DNA of 64,000 nucleotides from DATFVB01 sp963714035 (GTDB lineage: Bacteria; Acidobacteriota; Thermoanaerobaculia; UBA5066; DATFVB01). Below the pieces are notes generated by a model. The model was given only the letters and a program-made list of their open reading frames with translations. It was not told the origin of the DNA and did not search any database. Positions 9,680 to 18,458 of the stretch are shown one piece after another. Position 1 is the stretch's first letter. Each line of letters opens with the position of its first letter. A program made the position numbers and the translations under genes. The DNA is taken from contig OY970224.1 of NCBI GenBank assembly GCA_963714035.1, forward strand, positions 1,798,001-1,862,000, given 5' to 3'.

Positions 9680-9990
9680 CCGGCGCGCGTCCGTTCCGGC
9701 GCGCCTCGCCGGCGTTCCGGTTCCAGCGCGCCTCGCCGGCGTTCCGGTTCCGGCGCGCCTCGCCGGCGTCCCGGTTCCGGCGCGCCTCGCCGGCGCGACA
9801 CGACGCGTCCGGCGCTCCTCTTCACGAGACGCTTTCGCGCGTCTGTTTCGGCGCGCCTCGCCGGCGTCCCGGTTCCGGCGCGCCTCGCCGGCGCGACACG
9901 ACGCGTCCGGCGCTCCTCTTCACGAAACCGCTCGCGCGTCTTCACGAGACTTCCTCGCGCGTCTTCACGAGACTTCCTCGCGCGTCTTCA
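9680..9990. repeat. GC-rich minisatellite between cdsA and dxr
   Basis: The gap 9656-9987 is almost entirely tandem repeat. A 27-bp unit (core GGCGCGCCTCGCCGGCG plus TCCGGTTCC) repeats about four times from 9693 to 9800. A composite block of about 70 bp ending in CTCCTCTTCACGA then occurs twice, about 92 bp apart. The array ends with about three copies of a 23-bp unit (CGCGCGTCTTCACGAGACTTC) reaching the cdsA stop codon. The 27-bp unit keeps several frames open, so the long reading frames here are probably a side effect of the repeats. Confidence 0.85.
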
Positions 9991-10830
9991 CGACGCGGCC
10001 GCCATCTTGATCAGGATCGCGCCGCACAGCACGGGCGCGGCGAACAACAGGGAATCCACCCGGTCGTAGAACCCCCCGTGGCCCGGCAGGAACGTCCCCG
10101 AGTCCTTCACGCCCGCGCCGCGCTTGAACATCGACTCGACGAGGTCGCCGACCTGCCCGGCGGTCGACGCGAGGCCGCCGACGATCGCCGCCTCGGGGAG
10201 GCTGAACTCCGGGACGAAGAGCGCGGCGGCGCCGACGGCGACCAGAATCGATCCGGCGAAGCCGCCGAGCGCGCCTTCGATCGTCTTCTTCGGCGAGACC
10301 GCGGGAGCGAGCCTGTGGCGCCCGAAGTTCTTCCCGACGTAGTAGGCGAACGAGTCGCAGCCCCAGATCGTCACGAGGAGGAACAGGATCAGTCTCGGCC
10401 CGAAACGCCCGGATGCCCCCGCGAGGTTCGCCCGATCGAGCCAGATGAGCCCGCAGCAGGGAAAGACGACGAGCGGCAGGCCGAGCGTCGTCACGGCGGT
10501 GCCGGCGAGGGCCTGCGCGAGAGGAATTCCGGAGAGCATCAGCGCGGCCGCGAAAACCGCCGCGGAGCCGAACAGCCCCCCGGCGACCGTCACTCCCGAG
10601 GGAGAGGGCGCCGGCACGACCGTCGCCGCGAGGATCGCAGCCGCGATCGCGAGCGCGATCCATTTCGGAACGGGAATCCCCGATTTCTCCGCGAGGCGGT
10701 AGAACTCGGCGAGCGTCCCGAGCCCGAGCGCCGCCACGAGCGCGCCGAACGCCTGGGCAGGCGCGAACCAGAGAATCGCGAGGACGGCAGGAATGGCGAC
10801 CGCCGCCGAGAGCTCGCGCTGCAGACGCAT
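9988..10830 (-). CDS. cdsA: Phosphatidate cytidylyltransferase (CDP-diglyceride synthase)
   Basis: A 280-residue membrane enzyme that makes CDP-diacylglycerol from phosphatidate and CTP, the branch point of phospholipid synthesis. It has about eight hydrophobic helices and, in the C-terminal third, the CDS signature: SPKKTIEGALGG, then GDLVESMFKR, then KDSGTFLPGHGG. The ATG at 10830 overlaps the uppS stop (TGATG), so the genes are coupled. The uppS-cdsA-dxr-rseP order is widespread, although a minisatellite follows cdsA here and may weaken read-through. Very sure. Confidence 0.96.
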   Translation of the reverse strand: MRLQRELSAAVAIPAVLAILWFAPAQAFGALVAALGLGTLAEFYRLAEKSGIPVPKWIALAIAAAILAATVVPAPSPSGVTVAGGLFGSAAVFAAALMLSGIPLAQALAGTAVTTLGLPLVVFPCCGLIWLDRANLAGASGRFGPRLILFLLVTIWGCDSFAYYVGKNFGRHRLAPAVSPKKTIEGALGGFAGSILVAVGAAALFVPEFSLPEAAIVGGLASTAGQVGDLVESMFKRGAGVKDSGTFLPGHGGFYDRVDSLLFAAPVLCGAILIKMAAAS

Positions 10831-11621
10831 CAGCCCGGGACGCCGTGGCTCTCGAGGACGCCTCCGTAGCGCCGCTCGCGTTTCTGGAAATCCAGGATCG
10901 CCTCGTAGAGGTCCTTCTTCCGGAAGTCGGGCCAGAAGGTCGGCGTCACCCAGATCTCGGAGTATGCGATCTGCCACAGGAGGAAGTTCGAGACGCGCAT
11001 CTCCCCCGACGTCCGGATCAGGAGGTCGGGGTCGGGGATCCCCGCGGTCCCCAGACGCGATCCGAGGGTCTCTTCGTCGATCTGCTCGGGCGTCAGCCGG
11101 CCGGCCGCGACGTCGGTCGCGAGCGATCGGCACGCGTCGACGATCTCGGTCCGGCCGCCGTAGTTCAGGGCGATGTTGAACGTCATGCCGCGGCACGTCG
11201 AGGTGGCCGCGAGGCCGCGGATCAGCTCCTTCTGGACCGACGGATCGAGCTCGTTCATCCGTCCCATGACGCGGAACCGGATGTCGTTCTCCACGAGGTT
11301 CGCGAGCTCCTTGCGCAGATACTCTTTCAGGAGCGTCATCAGGGTGACGACCTCGAACCGCGGACGCTTCCAGTTCTCGACGGAGAACGCGTAGAGCGTC
11401 AGCGCGTCGATCTCGAGCCGCGCGCACGTTTCGACCGCTTCCCTCACGGAGGCGATTCCGGCGCGATGCCCCTCGACGCGCGGCTTCCCCCGCTGCTTCG
11501 CCCACCGGCCGTTGCCGTCCATGATGATGGCGATGTGGCGGGGCAGGCGCTTGGGATCGATCCCGGAGAGGAGGGACTCCTCGACCGATCCCGACGAAGC
11601 CAGGAGTTGGCGGTCTTTCAC
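10830..11621 (-). CDS. uppS: Isoprenyl (undecaprenyl) diphosphate synthase
   Basis: A 263-residue cis-prenyltransferase that condenses isopentenyl diphosphate onto farnesyl diphosphate to give the cell-wall lipid carrier. The signature HIAIIMDGNGRWAKQRG has its catalytic Asp at residue 35. The second motif, with the RTSGEMRVSNFLLWQ region, is near residue 200. The GTG start at 11621 lies 5 bp after the truA stop. An N-terminal extension of about 28 residues before the signature is a little longer than in E. coli. The gene overlaps cdsA by 1 bp. Very sure of function. Confidence 0.96.
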   Translation of the reverse strand: MKDRQLLASSGSVEESLLSGIDPKRLPRHIAIIMDGNGRWAKQRGKPRVEGHRAGIASVREAVETCARLEIDALTLYAFSVENWKRPRFEVVTLMTLLKEYLRKELANLVENDIRFRVMGRMNELDPSVQKELIRGLAATSTCRGMTFNIALNYGGRTEIVDACRSLATDVAAGRLTPEQIDEETLGSRLGTAGIPDPDLLIRTSGEMRVSNFLLWQIAYSEIWVTPTFWPDFRKKDLYEAILDFQKRERRYGGVLESHGVPG

Positions 11622-11626
11622 GGGCG

Positions 11627-12415
11627 CTATCGTACAGCGGGAGAAGGCGGATCCGGCGCGGCCGCGGCGTCCTCGCGGTCCTCCCGGTAGAACACCTTTT
11701 CGAGCGTCAGCCCCCGCGGTTTCGCCTTCGCCGAAACGAGCGACTTGTCGTTGGCCGCGAAGATCGCGTCGATCCGATCGGGCGCGATCCGCGCCCGGCC
11801 GGCGTCGGCCAGCGTTCCGGCGATCGAACGCGCCATGCCGCGGAGGAACCCGCCGGCGGTCATGCGGATCTCGATCTCCGGGCCCCTCTCGACCACTTCG
11901 CAGGCGAAGAGCTCGCGGACGGTCGTCTCCGTCGGGGTTCCCGAAGTCGAGAAGGGAAAGAAGTCGCGGACGCCGGTGAGCCGGGACGCCGCGGCGGCCA
12001 TGCGAGCAGCGTCGGCCCGCGGAGAAAGCGGCGCCCGAAAGAGCGCCTCCCTCGGGGGAATGACCCGCTCGCGCGAGAACCGGTACACGTAGCGCTTCGC
12101 CGAGGCGTCCGACCGGGCATGGAACGCGTCGGAAACGGGCGCGAGATCGAGGACGCGGGCATCCCACGGAAGCCGCACGTCGACCGCGGAAACGATTCCC
12201 GCGGCGGGAAGCGGCGGGGCGTCGAAATGGGCGACCTGCCCGTCCGCGTGGACTCCCGCATCCGTCCGGCCGGAGGCATGGACCCGCACGGGGACCCCGA
12301 AGACGCGCGCGAGCGCGCTCTCGAGGACCGCCTGGACGGTCCGCGCCGCGTTCTCCTGCGCCTGCCAGCCATGGAAGAACGTGCCGACGTAGGCGATCGT
12401 CGCGCGATATCTCAT
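11627..12415 (-). CDS. truA: tRNA pseudouridine(38-40) synthase TruA
   Basis: A 262-residue enzyme that isomerises uridines in the anticodon arm of tRNAs. The catalytic Asp52 sits in the family motif GRTDAGVHA. The N-terminal YVGTFFHGWQAQ and the C-terminal MTAGGFLRGMARSIAG blocks are typical. ATG 12415 overlaps the stop of the upstream GT87-like gene (ATGA), so it is translated from the same message. Very sure. Confidence 0.95.
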   Translation of the reverse strand: MRYRATIAYVGTFFHGWQAQENAARTVQAVLESALARVFGVPVRVHASGRTDAGVHADGQVAHFDAPPLPAAGIVSAVDVRLPWDARVLDLAPVSDAFHARSDASAKRYVYRFSRERVIPPREALFRAPLSPRADAARMAAAASRLTGVRDFFPFSTSGTPTETTVRELFACEVVERGPEIEIRMTAGGFLRGMARSIAGTLADAGRARIAPDRIDAIFAANDKSLVSAKAKPRGLTLEKVFYREDREDAAAAPDPPSPAVR

Positions 12416-13851
12416 TGGCCTTCGCCCTGCGGGCTTCGGCGCGACTCGAGTCCGCCACCGCGCTCCGCGGGCTTCGCGCCATGGCGCGACAGAAATTCGC
12501 CGTCGCTCTCCGAGCCATGGCGCGACTCCGGCGCGGTCTCGACGACCGGCGAGAGCGGCCGGAGGCGGCTCCGTGCCGAAAGCAGGAGGAGCGCGGCCGT
12601 CGGAACGTATTCGAGCGCGAGGATCGATCCCGGCGAGAACGGCGCGACCGGGTGGAGCAGCCCGTAGCCGAACGGAACGGCGGCCGCGAGATAGAGGAAG
12701 GCCGCGCTCCGGCGGAGCGCCGCGAACGGGAGGATCCACAGCGCGTACCACGGGTGAAGGACGGGCGAGAGCAGCAGAAAGAGCGCGAGAGAAGCGCCCG
12801 CGGCCGCCGCCGGTTCGGGCAGCCGGATCGCGATCACGACGAGCCCGGCGCCGAGCAGGAGCGCGAGGACGACGCGGGCGACGAGCTCCGGGTAGAACCA
12901 CCCCCACGGTCTCTCCATCCACGGCCTCTCCGGCCGCGTCGATTTCCAGCGGGCGTACGCCGCCTTCGCCCGCGGAGCGACGCCGAGGGCGTCCACGGCG
13001 GTTTCGACCGCCGGATAGACCACGGAGTTGCCGGACCAGCGCGTCGCGAAGTTGCCCAGACCGGAGGCCGGGCTCGCGCCTCCGCGCGCCCCGGCGGCCC
13101 AGAGGGCGGTTCCCGCCAGCAGGGCCGCCGCGAAGAAGGGAGCGCGGCCGCGCCGAAGGAAGGGAAGGAACGCGAAACCCGTGAAGTACTTCGTCATCAC
13201 CGAGAGCGCGAACCCGACGCCGCTCCGGACCGGCCGCGAGCTCCGCAGCAGGAGGAGCGCGGCGAGGAGCAGTGCGATCCCGGCCGAATCGAGGTGCCCC
13301 ATCCCCGCGCTCTCGACGACCGCGAGGGGGAAGGCGGCGTACAACGCGGCGGCGAAAGGGCCTCCCGGAAAGCGGAGAAGGAGCCAGACGATCGCGAGAT
13401 CCGCGGCGGCGAACGCCGTCTTCAGCACGATCCGGGGCCGCCCCGTTTTGGCGGCCGCGAGAAAGATCGCCTGCGCCGCGGGGGGATAGACCGTCCGGGC
13501 GTCCCGATGCGCCGAGCGCGCCCAGTCGTCGTTGCGCAGGGAGGCGAGCGCCGGGTCGTCCGGAGCGTACGCGTACGGGGACACTCCCGCGGCCGCCACT
13601 TGGCCGTCCCACGCGTAGCGGTACAGGTCCTCCGACAGATCGGGCGCGCGAAGAAGCAGCGTCGCCCGGAAGAGCGCTCCCCATGCAAGGGCCTGCCGGG
13701 GAGTCGCCGTGCGGGCGAAAACGAGCGATGCCGCCGCCGCTCCGAGAGACAGCGCGAAAAAAGGCAGAAGATTTGCTCGATAATCGCTCGCGGAGGCGAC
13801 GACGAGATAGATCGTCTCCAGGAGAATGCCGAAGGCGAGGGAATATTGCAT
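12412..13851 (-). CDS. GT87-like (DUF2029) membrane glycosyltransferase
   Basis: A 479-residue multi-pass membrane protein. A segment near residues 70-100 reading SEDLYRYAWDGQ then GVSPYAYAP matches the first periplasmic loop of GT-C mannosyltransferase-like enzymes of the GT87 type, where acidic residues are catalytic. The last 40 residues are polar and low in complexity. It starts at ATG 13851, with a TAAGAT box 15 bp upstream. This start overlaps by 6 bp the proposed start of the divergent GT2 gene. It is the first gene of the truA-uppS-cdsA run. Family likely; substrate unknown. Confidence 0.8.
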   Translation of the reverse strand: MQYSLAFGILLETIYLVVASASDYRANLLPFFALSLGAAAASLVFARTATPRQALAWGALFRATLLLRAPDLSEDLYRYAWDGQVAAAGVSPYAYAPDDPALASLRNDDWARSAHRDARTVYPPAAQAIFLAAAKTGRPRIVLKTAFAAADLAIVWLLLRFPGGPFAAALYAAFPLAVVESAGMGHLDSAGIALLLAALLLLRSSRPVRSGVGFALSVMTKYFTGFAFLPFLRRGRAPFFAAALLAGTALWAAGARGGASPASGLGNFATRWSGNSVVYPAVETAVDALGVAPRAKAAYARWKSTRPERPWMERPWGWFYPELVARVVLALLLGAGLVVIAIRLPEPAAAAGASLALFLLLSPVLHPWYALWILPFAALRRSAAFLYLAAAVPFGYGLLHPVAPFSPGSILALEYVPTAALLLLSARSRLRPLSPVVETAPESRHGSESDGEFLSRHGAKPAERGGGLESRRSPQGEGQ

Positions 13852-15372
13852 TTTTCCGACCTGGCGATCTTAGCGTCTTACTACGTCGTCCTCCTGGCTC
13901 TGGCGGTCTACGGCTTCCATCGCATGATGCTCGTCTGGCTCTATTACCGAAACCGCGCCGCCGTTCCCGCCGCGCCGCGCTCTCTGACTCCCCTTCCGAG
14001 GATCACCGTTCAGCTTCCCGTGTACAACGAGCGCTACGTCGTCGAGCGCCTGATCTCGGCCGTCGCCGCGCTCGACTACCCGCGGGACCTGCTGGAGATT
14101 CAGGTTCTCGACGACTCGACCGACGAAACCGCGAAAATCGCCCGCGAGACGTGCGAGCGGGAACGCGCGCTCGGGCTCGACATCCGCTACCTGCACCGCG
14201 ACCACCGCGCGGGGTACAAGGCGGGGGCCCTGAAGGAAGGTTTCGAGCGGTCGACGGGCGCGTTCCTGTTCGTGTTCGACGCCGATTTCGTTCCGCCGCC
14301 ATCGTTCGTGCGCGACACGCTCGATTATTTCTCCGATCCGGAGGTCGGGATGGTGCAGGCGCGCTGGGATCACCTGAACCGCGATTTCTCGCTGCTGACG
14401 CGCCTGCAGGCGATCCTCCTCGACGGCCATTTCGTGATGGAACACGCCGCTCGCAACCGGAGCGGCCGCTTCTTCAACTTCAACGGAACGGCGGGAGCAT
14501 GGCGCCGCCGGACGATCGAGGAAGCGGGCGGCTGGAACGCCGATACGCTCACCGAGGACATCGACCTCTCGTACCGCGCCCAGCTCGCGAACTGGAAATT
14601 CGTGTATTTGCAGGACGTCGTAGCGCCGGCCGAGGTCCCGGTCGACGTCAACGGCTTCAAGACCCAGCAGCATCGCTGGGCGAAGGGATCGATCCAGGCC
14701 GGCCGGAAGCTCCTGCCCCGGATATTCCGGAGCGCCTTCCCTCTCCGAGTCAAGATCGAGTCGTTCTTCCACCTGACGAACAACGTCTCGTATCCGCTCG
14801 TGATCGCGCTCTCGATCCTGGTCTTCCCGGCAATGATCATCCGGCATCGCCTGGGCTGGACCCGGATGATCCTCCTCGACTTCCCTCTGTTCCTCGTCTC
14901 GACCTCTTCGGTCATCCTCTTCTACGTCGCGTCGCAGAAGGAGATCGATCCGCGCTGGGTCCGGAAGCTCCGGTACATGCCGATGGTCATGTCTCTCGGG
15001 ATCGGCCTCGCCGTCAACAACGCGCACGCCGTGCTCGAGGCCGTCCTCGGTCGTCCGGGCGAGTTCCGCCGGACGCCGAAATACTCGGTCGGCAACCGGC
15101 CCGAGGACTGGAAGCGAAAGGCCTATCGCACCCGGTTGAACGCGTCTTTCGTCTTCGAGATCACGCTCGCGATCTACTTCGCGATCACGATCGCCGTCTC
15201 GCTCGAGAAGCGGATCTACCTCGCGATCCCGTTCCTGTCGATCTTCTTCTCGGGCTACTTCTACATGACGATGCTGACACTCGCCCAGCAGTTCTCGACG
15301 GCCCGGCTGCCGCGTCTCGCCCCCGCGACGTCGGCGGCGCTCGCCCCCGTGCCCGAGTCTCGCCGCGACTGA
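13846..15372 (+). CDS. Cellulose-synthase-like GT2 glycosyltransferase
   Basis: A 508-residue processive-type glycosyltransferase. An N-terminal membrane helix precedes the GT-A domain with LPVYNER, VLDDSTDET, FDADFVPP (the DxD), TEDIDLSYR and QQHRWAKGS (the QxxRW motif that holds the growing chain). Four or five C-terminal membrane helices follow. The TTG at 13846 is chosen because it keeps the first helix and has GAGG 5 bp upstream; ATG 13924 would remove that helix. Enzymes of this kind make membrane or exported polysaccharides from nucleotide sugars. Family very sure, start less so. Confidence 0.9.
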   Translation: MHFSDLAILASYYVVLLALAVYGFHRMMLVWLYYRNRAAVPAAPRSLTPLPRITVQLPVYNERYVVERLISAVAALDYPRDLLEIQVLDDSTDETAKIARETCERERALGLDIRYLHRDHRAGYKAGALKEGFERSTGAFLFVFDADFVPPPSFVRDTLDYFSDPEVGMVQARWDHLNRDFSLLTRLQAILLDGHFVMEHAARNRSGRFFNFNGTAGAWRRRTIEEAGGWNADTLTEDIDLSYRAQLANWKFVYLQDVVAPAEVPVDVNGFKTQQHRWAKGSIQAGRKLLPRIFRSAFPLRVKIESFFHLTNNVSYPLVIALSILVFPAMIIRHRLGWTRMILLDFPLFLVSTSSVILFYVASQKEIDPRWVRKLRYMPMVMSLGIGLAVNNAHAVLEAVLGRPGEFRRTPKYSVGNRPEDWKRKAYRTRLNASFVFEITLAIYFAITIAVSLEKRIYLAIPFLSIFFSGYFYMTMLTLAQQFSTARLPRLAPATSAALAPVPESRRD

Positions 15373-15827
15373 CCTTCGTCCGGCCTTCGGGAGCAGGTCC
15401 TTCGTCGCTTCCGCCTTCGCTCTCCGGGCTACGGCGGACAGGTCGCTCCTCCGGATGCCAGTTTCCCGGGGTTTGCCATGCGGGGGCCGGAACGATCCGA
15501 GCTCCGCGAGCGTCTCTCCGGCGACGTCGGGCTCTCATTCGCTCAGGTCGGGCGCCGAAGCGGTCGAGGGGTCAGCCCGAGCCGGGAGAGGCCGAATCGC
15601 GAAAAGTGTGAGCGCAGAGCGCGCATTTCCATGCGCGCGGCGCGCTCTCTCCTGAGCGAAGCGAAGGACCTCGGTCGACCGAGATCCCTCGTCGCTTCCG
15701 CCATCGCTCTCCGAGCTACGGCGGACAAGTCGCTCCTCGGGATGACATGCTTCGGAGGTTTGCGATGCGGGAGCCGGAACGATCCGAGCTCCGCGAGCGT
15801 CGTTCCGGCGACGTGTCCGGGCGACGG
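15373..15827. repeat. Repeat-filled gap with a 130-bp direct repeat (15398-15527 and 15685-15814)
   Basis: No gene is seen in this 455-bp gap. Two copies of a 130-bp unit lie 287 bp apart. They start TCCTTCGTCGCTTCCGCC or TCCCTCGTCGCTTCCGCC and end in GGCGACGT, with about 85-90% identity by eye. The 3' half of each unit can fold: GCCGGAACG pairs with CGTTCCGGC in the second copy. The sequence between them (about 15597-15671, AAAGTGTGAGCGCA onward) recurs at about 61149-61226. These look like dispersed non-coding repeats, not a gene remnant. Confidence 0.75.
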
Positions 15828-16820
15828 TCAGAAGAGAAGAAAGAGCTTCATCAGCAGCCACGCCACGCCCGCCGTGAGCGGGAGCGTGAACGTCCAGGCG
15901 AGGAGGATGTTTCGCGCCACTCCCCAGCGAACCGCCGAGACGCCCTTCTGCGCGCCGACCCCCATGATCGCCGACGAGATCACGTGGGTCGTCGAGACGG
16001 GCAGCCCGAAGTGCGACGCGGTCAGGATCACCGCGGAAGCCGAGGTCTCGGCCGCGAATCCCTGGTAGGGCTTCAGGTGGATCATCTTCATCCCCAGCGT
16101 GCGGATGATCTTTCGCCCTCCCGCGGCCGTCCCGATCCCCATCGCCAGGGCGCAGGCGCCGACCACCCAGAGCGGGACGTCGATCTTCGAGAGCTTCCCG
16201 GCGGAGAAGAGCGCGAGCGTGACGATGCCCATCGACTTCTGCGCGTCGTTGCTGCCGTGCGACAGCGCCATGAACCCGGCCGAGATCATCTGCGCCCGTC
16301 CGAAAAACGAGTTCACCCGCGAGGGGCGCGATCGCGCGAAGATCGCGACCAGGAGCCAGATGACGAAGAGGCCGATCGCGAAACCGAGGATCGGCGAGAC
16401 GAGGAACGCCTCCACGATCTTCAGGATGCCGCGCCCTTTCAGGATCGCGAACCCGCTCTGCGCCACGGCGGCGCCGATGACGCCCCCGACGATCGCGTGC
16501 GAGGAGGACACCGGCATCCCGATCCACACCGTGAACGTGTTCCAGACGATCGCGGAAAGGAGCGCGGCGAGCGTCAGGAGCTGGGTCACCTGGCGCGGAT
16601 CGACGATGTCGCTGCCGATCGTCTTCGCGACGGCGGTCGAGAGGAACGCGCCGGCGAAATTCAGGACGGCCGCCATGACGATCGCCGTGATCGGCGCCAT
16701 CACGCGCGTCGAGATCACGGTCGCGACCGCGTTGGCCGAGTCATGCCAGCCGTTCGTGAAGTCGAAGAGAAGGGCGAAGGCGACCACCAGGAAGACGAGC
16801 GGCGGCAGCCCGAGAATCAT
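15828..16820 (-). CDS. pit: PiT-family inorganic phosphate transporter
   Basis: A 330-residue permease for low-affinity phosphate uptake as a metal-phosphate complex. It has two copies of the PiT signature: FDFTNGWHDSANAVAT near residue 20 and ALSHGSNDAQKSMG near residue 190. Eight to ten membrane helices can be seen. The length suits the shorter PiT subfamily that travels with a DUF47 protein. ATG 16820 overlaps the stop of the DUF47 gene, so the two form one operon. Very sure of the family. Confidence 0.94.
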   Translation of the reverse strand: MILGLPPLVFLVVAFALLFDFTNGWHDSANAVATVISTRVMAPITAIVMAAVLNFAGAFLSTAVAKTIGSDIVDPRQVTQLLTLAALLSAIVWNTFTVWIGMPVSSSHAIVGGVIGAAVAQSGFAILKGRGILKIVEAFLVSPILGFAIGLFVIWLLVAIFARSRPSRVNSFFGRAQMISAGFMALSHGSNDAQKSMGIVTLALFSAGKLSKIDVPLWVVGACALAMGIGTAAGGRKIIRTLGMKMIHLKPYQGFAAETSASAVILTASHFGLPVSTTHVISSAIMGVGAQKGVSAVRWGVARNILLAWTFTLPLTAGVAWLLMKLFLLF

Positions 16821-17434
16821 CAGGCGGTCTTGAGGATCAGGCTTTCCAGGACGTTGGCGACATCCTCGCAGCGGTCCGTCGCCGCCTCGAGAGTTTCGAG
16901 GATCTCCTTCTGTTTGATGAGGAGAATAGGATCGCGAACCTCGTCGAAGATCCGGGTGAGCCCCTCGTGGAGCGCCTTGTCGCCTTCGTTTTCGAGAGCG
17001 TGGATCTTGATGCACGACTCGATGACGTGATCGCTCTTCAGGACCTTCCCGACCGATTCCTGCATGATTTCCGTCTGGCCGATCAGGATCTTCGAGAGCT
17101 CGACGGCGAACGGGATCGGCGCGCTGATCCGGTAGAGCGTCAGCCGCGACGCCGCGGCGTCGATGTTGTCGAGGACGTCGTCGAGGGACGAGGCGAGCCC
17201 GTGAATGTCCTCGCGATCAAGGGGCGTGACGAAGACGCGGGCGCTTTCGTTGAAGATCCGGTGGGCGAGCTCGTCCCCCTGATGCTCGAGGGACTTGATC
17301 TTTTCGACGCGCGCGGGCAGGTCCGCGAGCGTCGTGAGCGCCTGGTTCAGGATCACGGCCGCTTCGCACGAAACTCGGGCCTGGGAAGCGAAGAGGTCGA
17401 AGAACAGCTTGTCGCGCCGCGTCATGCCGAACAT
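16820..17434 (-). CDS. DUF47 (PhoU-like) partner of the PiT transporter
   Basis: A 204-residue all-helical cytoplasmic protein of the DUF47/PhoU-like family. It has the typical EHQGDELAHRIF and ENEGDKALHE repeats (E-x2-GD-x3-H), which bind metal in PhoU folds. Such proteins sit directly upstream of PiT genes and are thought to modulate the transporter. The promoter is clear: TTGAAG at 17467-17472 and TAGGCT at 17444-17449 with a 17-bp spacer, and the ATG 9 bp after the -10. Very sure of the family. Confidence 0.93.
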   Translation of the reverse strand: MFGMTRRDKLFFDLFASQARVSCEAAVILNQALTTLADLPARVEKIKSLEHQGDELAHRIFNESARVFVTPLDREDIHGLASSLDDVLDNIDAAASRLTLYRISAPIPFAVELSKILIGQTEIMQESVGKVLKSDHVIESCIKIHALENEGDKALHEGLTRIFDEVRDPILLIKQKEILETLEAATDRCEDVANVLESLILKTA

Positions 17435-17443
17435 GTCGCGCGG

Positions 17444-17472
17444 AGCCTACGCGACCCCGTCCGGAACTTCAA
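17444..17472 (-). promoter_or_regulatory. Sigma70-type promoter of the DUF47-PiT operon
   Basis: On the minus strand, -35 TTGAAG and -10 TAGGCT are separated by 17 bp. The -10 ends 9 bp before the ATG at 17434, so the predicted leader is only 2-3 nt. Confidence 0.6.
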
Positions 17473-17686
17473 ACGCATTTGACATGGTTCTTCGCGCGGA
17501 TTTCACGCGTTCTTCGCGCATTCAAGCCGGGAATTCTCTGCCCCTCGACTCACCTCCAGATTGAAGAAAGGGGCGAAGCCGGCAGCTCCGAGCCCACGAC
17601 CGCGGCGAGGGCGGGTCGGCGGATCCGCGCGAATCTCGCTCGGCGACATAGAACGGACGAGCCTTTCTGCCCGATCAGCGCGGGGA

Positions 17687-17801
17687 GGCGCGAGCCCGGC
17701 GGGATGCGGGCCGCCCCGGGGGACCCGCAGGCGTACTAAAACGTACGTCGGAGGGTCACACGGGCGGCACGCGCCCGCCCGGCTCGATGCATCGCCGCGC
17801 C
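17687..17801 (+). repeat. Palindromic element R1 (115 bp)
   Basis: Copy 1 of a nine-member family. It opens GGCGCGAGCCCGGCGGG and closes CCCGGCTCGATGCATCGCCGCGCC-like (the last 7 bases pair with the family's GGCGCGG end). The centre is GGCGTACTAAAACGTACGT, a 6-bp hairpin (GCGTAC with GTACGT, one G-T pair) on a 6-nt loop. The inner arms GCCGCCC and GGGCGGC pair. Unlike most copies it lies 5' of a gene, ending 3 bp before the -10 box of queE. Confidence 0.85.
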
Positions 17802-17804
17802 CCA

Positions 17805-17810
17805 TAGAAT
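17805..17810 (+). promoter_or_regulatory. -10 box of queE, leaderless arrangement
   Basis: TAGAAT lies exactly 6 bp before the ATG of queE. Transcription would start on or next to the start codon, and there is no ribosome binding site. The -35 region would fall inside repeat element R1. Confidence 0.55.
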
Positions 17811-17816
17811 GCCGGC

Positions 17817-18458
17817 ATGTCGACCCTTCAGGTCACGGAGATCTTTCGGTCGTTACAGGGCGAATCCACGCACGCCGGCTTTCCCTGCTCCTTCGTGCGC
17901 CTGACCGGCTGTTCGCTCCGCTGCGTGTGGTGCGATTCCGCTTATGCGTTCCACGGCGGAAAGACGATGCCGCTCGACGCCATCGTCGCCGAGGTCGAAG
18001 GACACGGCACGCGCCGGGTCGAGCTCACCGGCGGCGAACCGCTCGAGCAGGACGCGGTGTATCCGTTGATGGCAGCGCTGCTCGACGCCGGAAAGACCGT
18101 CCTCGTCGAGACCGGAGGACACGTTCCGCTGGACCGGCTCGATCCTCGCGCGATCGCGGTCGTGGACGTCAAGGCGCCGGGCAGCGGCATGTCCGCGGCC
18201 AACCTCGACGCGAACCTCGACGCGCTGCGGCCCGCGGACGAGCTGAAGTTCGTTCTCGCCGACCGCGCGGACTTCGACTGGGCCATCGCGCGGGTCGCGC
18301 GGCGCGACCTCGACCGATCGCGCGCCGTGACGTTTTCGCCGGTGTGGCAGGGGCTTTCGGCGGCCGATCTCGCCGAATGGATCCTCTCGAGCGGCCGGGA
18401 CGTGCGCCTCGGGCTTCCCCTCCACAAGATCCTCTGGGGCGACGTGCCGGGGCGATGA
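17817..18458 (+). CDS. queE: 7-carboxy-7-deazaguanine synthase QueE
   Basis: A 213-residue radical-SAM enzyme that makes the 7-deazaguanine core of queuosine. It has a CX3CX2C cluster motif, CSLRCVWC (Cys32, Cys36, Cys39), the usual radical-SAM spacing, preceded by QGEST. The GGE motif (TGGEPLEQ) follows near residue 72. The length is usual for the family. It overlaps queC by the ATGA arrangement, so both precursor steps are made together. Very sure. Confidence 0.95.
   Translation: MSTLQVTEIFRSLQGESTHAGFPCSFVRLTGCSLRCVWCDSAYAFHGGKTMPLDAIVAEVEGHGTRRVELTGGEPLEQDAVYPLMAALLDAGKTVLVETGGHVPLDRLDPRAIAVVDVKAPGSGMSAANLDANLDALRPADELKFVLADRADFDWAIARVARRDLDRSRAVTFSPVWQGLSAADLAEWILSSGRDVRLGLPLHKILWGDVPGR

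Noticed and set aside
9627..10069. Coding frame through the minisatellite
   Set aside because: The 27-bp unit keeps frames open and gives a 9-residue repeat, but there is no start signal and composition follows the DNA repeat.
15398..15814. CRISPR array
   Set aside because: Only two copies of a 130-bp unit, with no short repeat-spacer pattern and no cas genes.
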